A stretch of 18,088 nt of DNA from JALWSI01 sp964569095 [NCBI: uncultured Aquificales bacterium] (GTDB lineage Bacteria; Thermosulfidibacterota; Thermosulfidibacteria; Thermosulfidibacterales), in the NCBI GenBank assembly GCA_964569095.1, contig CAZMTB010000119.1:1-18088 (forward strand), given 5' to 3'. Positions 13,769 through 18,088 of the stretch are shown piece by piece. Under the pieces are notes generated by a model. That model was not told where the DNA came from. It was given only the letters and a program-made list of their open reading frames with translations, and did not search any database. Both the position numbers and the translations under genes were made by a program. Position 1 is the first letter of the stretch, and every line of letters begins with the position of its first letter.

Positions 13769-14932
13769 TCAGGGGGTCTGGCGATTGCCTTTCTGCTTCA
13801 CGCTCTTGGCGGGTACCACCTCTCCGGGGTAGTGGGGTTTGAAGGGTGGGGGTTGGGGCGGTTCTGGTCTGGGGCACTCGGGAAGCGCCGTGTTGTTTCC
13901 GTAAATGATCGGGGGACAGTACTCCTTGGTGGTGACCCTCATTCCCCTCATTATGGGCTCGGATAGCCTAACCAGCATGGTGGTCGCCGTATGTTCGCGG
14001 GTGGATAGAACGATCAGGGTTCCAACCGTGTGCACCGTGGGCCTCTCCTTCAGAACGTAGAGAATCATTCCGGGTAGAAGCCCGTCTTTCTTGCCAAGGT
14101 CCACGTAGACGTATTCGAAGTCTTCCGACTCGGTCCTGTTGGGATTGTAGAGTTCAACGATGAACCCCTCTTTGCTGATGGTTGCATGAAAGGGCCTATC
14201 TATGGGCATGGGCATGCCCTTGAGCATGAATATTCTGTCTCCGGCAGTTACCGGAGTCCGAGAGGCGTCCACTATCACCGCCTCGCCGTTGGGGTATTGG
14301 AAGCATAGCACCTTTATTATTCCCGTTACCTTACGAAGGTATCCCATGAACTCGCCGGTTATGGGGTGGTAAACGGGTTCCCAGTTCTTCACGCAGAGGT
14401 AGAGTTCCCCGGGATTCAGCATGGGACCAAAGCTCTTTATGTGAACCCTCTCCCCGGTTCCCATGAAAAGACTGTTGCCGCTGAAGGCCCCCATCACCAT
14501 TCCGTAGGCGGGTTGTTCCCTCACGGGGGTGATGTATCCTCCCATGAGTATGGTGGTGGGTGAGGCTATTGCCTGTCCTGTCTCCCGGTGAATAACCGTG
14601 AGTTGCTCCTCTTCCTTTGTCTTGTTTGCCGGCTTCCCCGAGACGGTCTTCAGGTGGGGAATGATGATCTCCGTTCCCTCTGGGATCTCCTGGGAAGGGC
14701 TACTAACCACCCCCCTCAGAAGTCCCTCGTTGGTATCCCACAGCAATACCCACAGGGAGGGGTCCCCGTACTCTCTCTTGGCAATGGACTCCAGGGTCTC
14801 TCCCTTTTGCACTGCGTATCTCGTCTCGTCTTGCCCAAGGGCTGTCCTTTGCCCAAACAGGCCCAGCCAAAGCACTGCAATTGCGGCACAGAGCAGTAGT
14901 GCCGTCTTACCGGGGTGGGTGCATGGCCTCAT
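13769..14932 (-). CDS. Exported LysM-domain protein
   Basis: The 387-residue protein has an N-terminal hydrophobic stretch with an A-L-G-Q cleavage region, then a LysM domain (about 37-90: Y-A-V-Q-K-G-E-T-L-E-S-I-A...E-I-P-E-G-T-E-I-I-I-P) that binds peptidoglycan. The rest is beta-rich (V-T-A-G-D-R-I-F-M; K-K-D-G-L-L-P-G-M) and ends in a proline-rich tail (P-E-P-P-Q-P-P-P). Similar LysM proteins are common in deltaproteobacteria-type genomes. Function is probably cell-wall structure or surface assembly. The ATG has GGAGGAGAGGG just before it and overlaps the stop of the preceding gene in an ATGA. It is the last gene of the minus-strand run and converges on dut. Confidence 0.88.
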   Translation of the reverse strand: MRPCTHPGKTALLLCAAIAVLWLGLFGQRTALGQDETRYAVQKGETLESIAKREYGDPSLWVLLWDTNEGLLRGVVSSPSQEIPEGTEIIIPHLKTVSGKPANKTKEEEQLTVIHRETGQAIASPTTILMGGYITPVREQPAYGMVMGAFSGNSLFMGTGERVHIKSFGPMLNPGELYLCVKNWEPVYHPITGEFMGYLRKVTGIIKVLCFQYPNGEAVIVDASRTPVTAGDRIFMLKGMPMPIDRPFHATISKEGFIVELYNPNRTESEDFEYVYVDLGKKDGLLPGMILYVLKERPTVHTVGTLIVLSTREHTATTMLVRLSEPIMRGMRVTTKEYCPPIIYGNNTALPECPRPEPPQPPPFKPHYPGEVVPAKSVKQKGNRQTP

Positions 14933-15660
14933 CCCTCTCCTCCATCTTCCATCTCGTCAAGCCTCTCCTTGGCCTTCAGGGCAGCGTTGGTGAAGGTGTA
15001 CTTGTTCGTTATCTTGGTGAATATGCCCTTGGCCTTTGCCACGTTGCCTTTCTTCAACTCCACCTCTCCCATTATGTACATGGCGTCTGGCACCTTGTTT
15101 CCCTCGGGATAGGCTTTAAGCAGCCTCTTTGCCTCTTGCTCGGCCTCGTCGTATCTCTTTTGGTTGTAGAGAATGTATGCGCGCCAACAGATGGCGTTGT
15201 CTGCAAGGGGATGCTTGGGGAACTTTTCTACAAACTGGTTGAACATCCTCTTTGCTATCTCCAGGCGACCGGCCACCATCTCGCGGTAGGCCTTATCGTA
15301 GAGCTCGCGGGGATTGCTCTCATCCGCTTCCACCGACTCTTCCAACGCCTTGCCCTTCACCGCTGCCACTGCGCTGGGCGAACTCTTCTCGTTGGCCAGT
15401 ATGGCTATGGCGTCCTCCATCCGCTTCAGCTTCTTCTCCATGAGCTCCATCTGCCCTCTGAGCTCGTCCAGAAGCACGCGGGTGTCGGTCATCTGCTCCT
15501 TGAGCAGGGTCACCTCTTCCCTCAGTTCTCCGTTCTCGTGGCCTCCCGAGGGGTGAACCACCCGGCTCGCCTGCGGGGAGGTTCCCTCCACCTGGGAGGG
15601 AGGCACGCATCCCGCGAGTAGTATGACTACGGCCAACCAGAGGAGTGCCGTCCTCTTCAT
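14929..15660 (-). CDS. CpoB/YbgF-like lipoprotein with coiled coil and TPR
   Basis: CpoB (YbgF) works with the Tol-Pal system to link outer-membrane constriction with peptidoglycan synthesis. This 243-residue protein has a signal peptide and lipobox L-L-A-G-C (Cys18), then a coiled-coil region (about 44-85: [10 protein letters not shown]...M-E-L-M-E-K-K-L). The C-terminal half has TPR-like helices ([35 protein letters not shown]). Most CpoB proteins are periplasmic and not lipid-anchored, so a lipobox is a variation, though lipid-anchored versions exist. No tol or pal gene is in the window. It overlaps proS upstream and the LysM gene downstream. Confidence 0.88.
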   Translation of the reverse strand: MKRTALLWLAVVILLAGCVPPSQVEGTSPQASRVVHPSGGHENGELREEVTLLKEQMTDTRVLLDELRGQMELMEKKLKRMEDAIAILANEKSSPSAVAAVKGKALEESVEADESNPRELYDKAYREMVAGRLEIAKRMFNQFVEKFPKHPLADNAICWRAYILYNQKRYDEAEQEAKRLLKAYPEGNKVPDAMYIMGEVELKKGNVAKAKGIFTKITNKYTFTNAALKAKERLDEMEDGGEG

Positions 15661-17396
15661 GGTAGGGCCACCTCTTTGAAGAGCTCTTCCCTCAAGTCCA
15701 TCACCTTTTGTACCACCTCTTCCAGTTTCACCACCGTTGGCGACTTCTCTCTTCTCAGCTTCACCTCGGCTTCTCCCTTGGCTATTCCCCTCTCTCCCAG
15801 GGTGACCCTTATTGGTGGACCCGTGAGGTCGGCGTCGTTGAACTTTACCCCGGCCCTCTCGTCACGATCGTCGAGTATCACATCCACTCCAAGGGCCTCA
15901 AGTTCCCGTTCTATCCGGTATCCTGCCTCCTTTATCGTTTCCTTCCTCACGTTTGTTGCCACCACGGACACCTCGAAGGGGGCTATCGATATTGGCCATA
16001 TTATGCCTTTCTCGTCGTGGTGCTGCTCTATGGCTGCCGCTATTGTTCGGGTGACGCCTATGCCGTAACAACCCATGATGAAGAACCGCTCCTTTCCCTC
16101 CTTGTCCAGGAAGGTGGCGTTCATGGCCTTGCTGTACTTGGTGCCCAGCTTGAATATGTGTCCCACCTCTATTCCTCGGGCTATTCTCAGCGGTTCTCCA
16201 CAATGGGGGCACAGGTCTCCCTCCTCTACCAGTAGAAGGTCGGCGTAGGAGTGTGGCGAGAAGTCTCTTCCCACCTCCACGTGAACCGTGTGATAGTCTT
16301 CCCGATTTGCGCCGATCACCATCTCTCTTGCACCTTCAAGGGAGAGATCGGCAATAAGGGTGACCGGTTTCTTGAGTCCCACGGGTCCCGCGAATCCCAC
16401 CGGGGCACCGGTTATCTCCTCCACCTCGTAGGGAGAGGCCATCTCCATCTCGGTGGCCTTGGCGGCCTTCATGGCCTTTATCTCGTTGAGTTCCCGGTGA
16501 CCGGGCACGAGAAAGGCCACGTACCTATCTCCATCCACCCGGTAGAGAAGTGTTTTGATCAGCCTCTCGGGGGTCACTCCGAGGAAGGCGCTCACCTCCT
16601 CTATGCTTCCCACCTTGGGGGTGTGAATCTCCTCTGGAGCGGGGGATGAACCGATCTCTACGGGCGCAATGGATACTCTTTTAAACTCTGCCCTTTCGGT
16701 GTTGGCGGCGTACTTGCAGTTGTGGCATATGGCCATGGCGTCTTCCCCGGTATCTGCCCACACCATGAATTCGTGGGAGACGTCTCCGCCTATGCTGCCG
16801 GTGTCTGCCTCCACCGGAGTGAAGGTTAGCCCACAGCGCGTAAAGATGTTGGTGTAAGCCTGGTACATCTTCTGGTAGCTATCATCCAGGCTCTCCCAGG
16901 AGGCGTCGAAACTGTAGGCGTCTTTCATTATGAACTCCCTTGCCCTCATTACGCCAAACCTTGGACGAACCTCGTCTCTGAACTTGGTCTGTATCTGGTA
17001 GAGGTTGACGGGGAGCTGTTTGTAAGAGCGCAGCTCGTTTCTCACGAGGTCGGTGATCACCTCTTCGTGGGTGGGACCGAGGCAGAACTCCCTATCGTGT
17101 CTATCCTTGAATCTCAGGAGCTCCTTCCCGAAGAGAGACCAGCGCCCGGTCTCTTGCCAAAGCTCTGCAGGTTGAACCACGGGCATGAAGACCTCCAGGG
17201 CCCCCTGGCGGTTCATCTCTTCCCTGATTATTCTTTCCACTTTCAGCCTGACCCGGTTTCCCAAGGGGAGTAGGGTGTAGAGACCGGCGGCCAGCCTCCT
17301 CATTATGCCGGCTCTCAGCATGTATTGATGGCTCACTATCTCCGCCTCAGAGGGTTTCTCCCTTAGGGTTGGTAGGTAGTACCTGCTCATTCGCAT
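15657..17396 (-). CDS. proS: Prolyl-tRNA synthetase, bacterial type
   Basis: ProS charges tRNA-Pro. The 579-residue length and a long insertion of about 180 residues between motifs 2 and 3, starting near residue 225 (the editing domain that clears alanine), mark the bacterial form. Class II signs are [10 protein letters not shown] near 110, [10 protein letters not shown] and [13 protein letters not shown], with motif 3 at [12 protein letters not shown]-terminal anticodon-binding domain follows (P-F-E-V-S-V-V). The ATG at 17396 has an AAGGAG site eight bases before it. It overlaps the CpoB-like gene by four bases, so they are probably translated together. Confidence 0.98.
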   Translation of the reverse strand: MRMSRYYLPTLREKPSEAEIVSHQYMLRAGIMRRLAAGLYTLLPLGNRVRLKVERIIREEMNRQGALEVFMPVVQPAELWQETGRWSLFGKELLRFKDRHDREFCLGPTHEEVITDLVRNELRSYKQLPVNLYQIQTKFRDEVRPRFGVMRAREFIMKDAYSFDASWESLDDSYQKMYQAYTNIFTRCGLTFTPVEADTGSIGGDVSHEFMVWADTGEDAMAICHNCKYAANTERAEFKRVSIAPVEIGSSPAPEEIHTPKVGSIEEVSAFLGVTPERLIKTLLYRVDGDRYVAFLVPGHRELNEIKAMKAAKATEMEMASPYEVEEITGAPVGFAGPVGLKKPVTLIADLSLEGAREMVIGANREDYHTVHVEVGRDFSPHSYADLLLVEEGDLCPHCGEPLRIARGIEVGHIFKLGTKYSKAMNATFLDKEGKERFFIMGCYGIGVTRTIAAAIEQHHDEKGIIWPISIAPFEVSVVATNVRKETIKEAGYRIERELEALGVDVILDDRDERAGVKFNDADLTGPPIRVTLGERGIAKGEAEVKLRREKSPTVVKLEEVVQKVMDLREELFKEVALP

Positions 17397-17420
17397 GGGA
17401 GGGCTCCTTCTTCTTGTTGA

Positions 17421-17660
17421 TCAGTCCAGAAAGTCCTCGTCAAATCTATCCTCGATGTCCGTGGTGACGTAAAAGGCCTCTACTGCCCTGTCCAGCAACT
17501 CACCCAGCCGGTTGAGAAGCTCTACGCGGCCCTCTATCTCCTCGAGGTTGTCCGGTATGCCGTCGCGCATTATGAGCTTGCAGGCAGACACCACGTGCAT
17601 TAGCGATATCTCGCTGTACATGGCCGCCGTGTCGCTGAGTAGTTGATCCTTCACCTTCAC
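17421..17660 (-). CDS. Small acidic protein between mutL and proS, unknown function
   Basis: The 79-residue product is acidic and mostly helical, ending in D-E-D-F-L-D. One Cys (A-C-K-L) is present and no motif is recognised. The GTG at 17660 starts inside the last codons of mutL, two bases after AGGAGG. A second GTG two codons on (17654) is eight bases from that site and may be the true start. The gene is tightly fitted between mutL and proS, so it is likely real and co-transcribed. No name or role is offered. Confidence 0.7.
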   Translation of the reverse strand: MKVKDQLLSDTAAMYSEISLMHVVSACKLIMRDGIPDNLEEIEGRVELLNRLGELLDRAVEAFYVTTDIEDRFDEDFLD

Positions 17661-18088
17661 ATCCTCCTTTTGAAGAGTCTATCCAACAACTCCTTTGTGA
17701 GTCTTACCACAATGGGCCTGCCGTGGGGACAGGTGAGGTCCTCTCTCCCCGAGGTCAGCCAAGAGGCAAGGGCTTCCACGTCCATCAGGCTGGTGGCCTC
17801 TCCTCCCTTCACCGCTGCCCTGCAGGCCCATCTTGCCAACAACTCTCTCCTCTCTCTCCCTCCCTCCAGCTGGAGGGCCTTTCTGAAGGCCTCCTCTGAT
17901 CGTCCCCTTGCCCAGGTGGGCACCGCCTTCAACACCACTCTACCATTGCCGATCTCAAAACTGAACCCCAGATCTTCCACCAGTTCTCTGTGCGCCTCTG
18001 CCGCCTCGACCTCCTCGGGAGATAGGGGTACCTCCATGGGGGTGAGAAGGGGCGAGGTTCTCTTTTCACCTTTGATAATCTCTTCAAA
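17657..18088 (-). CDS. mutL: DNA mismatch repair protein MutL, C-terminal end only
   Basis: MutL joins MutS to downstream repair steps. The frame is open to the window edge (143 residues visible), so the N-terminal ATPase lies outside. The C-terminal dimer and endonuclease domain is seen in part: L-G-F-S-F-E-I-G-N-G, W-A-C-R-A-A-V-K-G-G, T-C-P-H-G-R-P-I and the last F-K-R. The A-C-R, C-P-H-G-R-P and F-K-R motifs are hallmarks of MutL proteins that nick DNA themselves, unlike the E. coli type. The key D-Q-H-A-x2-E motif would lie just beyond the edge. An ATG at 18037 is internal. It overlaps the next small gene and leads the minus-strand run. Confidence 0.95.
   Translation of the reverse strand, partial: FEEIIKGEKRTSPLLTPMEVPLSPEEVEAAEAHRELVEDLGFSFEIGNGRVVLKAVPTWARGRSEEAFRKALQLEGGRERRELLARWACRAAVKGGEATSLMDVEALASWLTSGREDLTCPHGRPIVVRLTKELLDRLFKRRM

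Noticed and set aside
14881-15621. Plus-strand frame of 246 codons opposite the CpoB-like gene
   Set aside because: It is rich in Leu and His, as expected for a shadow of a Glu/Lys-rich protein, and the minus strand has a lipobox, coiled coil and TPR.
1-18088. CRISPR array, transposon or tandem repeats
   Set aside because: No direct repeats with spacers, transposase motifs or terminal inverted repeats were found.

Overview
The window looks like a gene-dense bacterial chromosome segment with no mobile elements, CRISPR array or rRNA. A diderm (Gram-negative-type) organism is suggested by two predicted lipoproteins (RlpA-like; CpoB/YbgF-like) and a LysM envelope protein. The translation and repair genes are bacterial. 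Arginine is often AGG/AGA, isoleucine often ATA, and strong AAGGAGG ribosome sites are common. Together with CoA-transferases, this would fit an anaerobic, possibly thermophilic bacterium of the old Deltaproteobacteria type. That placement is inference; the sequence does not prove it.

Region 1 (1-2342, + strand) is the tail of an operon cut by the window edge. It holds the C-terminal two-thirds of a family III CoA-transferase and then four small genes I cannot name. The first two are cysteine-rich and probably bind metal. The run ends at a near-perfect intrinsic terminator.

Region 2 (2343-4109) holds a metallo-beta-lactamase fold protein with a TPR tail and a FlK-like hotdog acyl-CoA thioesterase. 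Region 3 (4110-4398) holds tRNA-Val(GAC), with a weak promoter before it and a weak terminator after it.

Region 4 (4399-13762, + strand) is a long, tightly packed run: thrS, infC, a flavin reductase-like protein, a PIN-like protein, a J-like protein without HPD, rsmI, a small antitoxin-like protein, a Mut7-C nuclease, folE2, rlpA, an alpha-methylacyl-CoA racemase-like gene, a recO-like gene after a 110-bp gap, and dut. Many neighbours overlap or touch, so co-transcription is likely. rpmI and rplT, the usual partners of infC, do not follow it.

Region 5 (13769-18088, - strand) converges on dut with a 6-bp gap. In transcription order it is mutL (C-terminal end only), a 79-residue unknown, proS, cpoB/ybgF-like and a LysM protein. 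All but one junction overlap.

The best candidates for something undescribed are the four-gene small-protein cluster behind the CoA-transferase and the small-protein/Mut7-C pair, which resembles a toxin-antitoxin layout. Smaller oddities are the J-like protein lacking HPD, the orphan PIN-like protein, an Asn at an RlpA active-site position and a Glu in the metallo-beta-lactamase motif.
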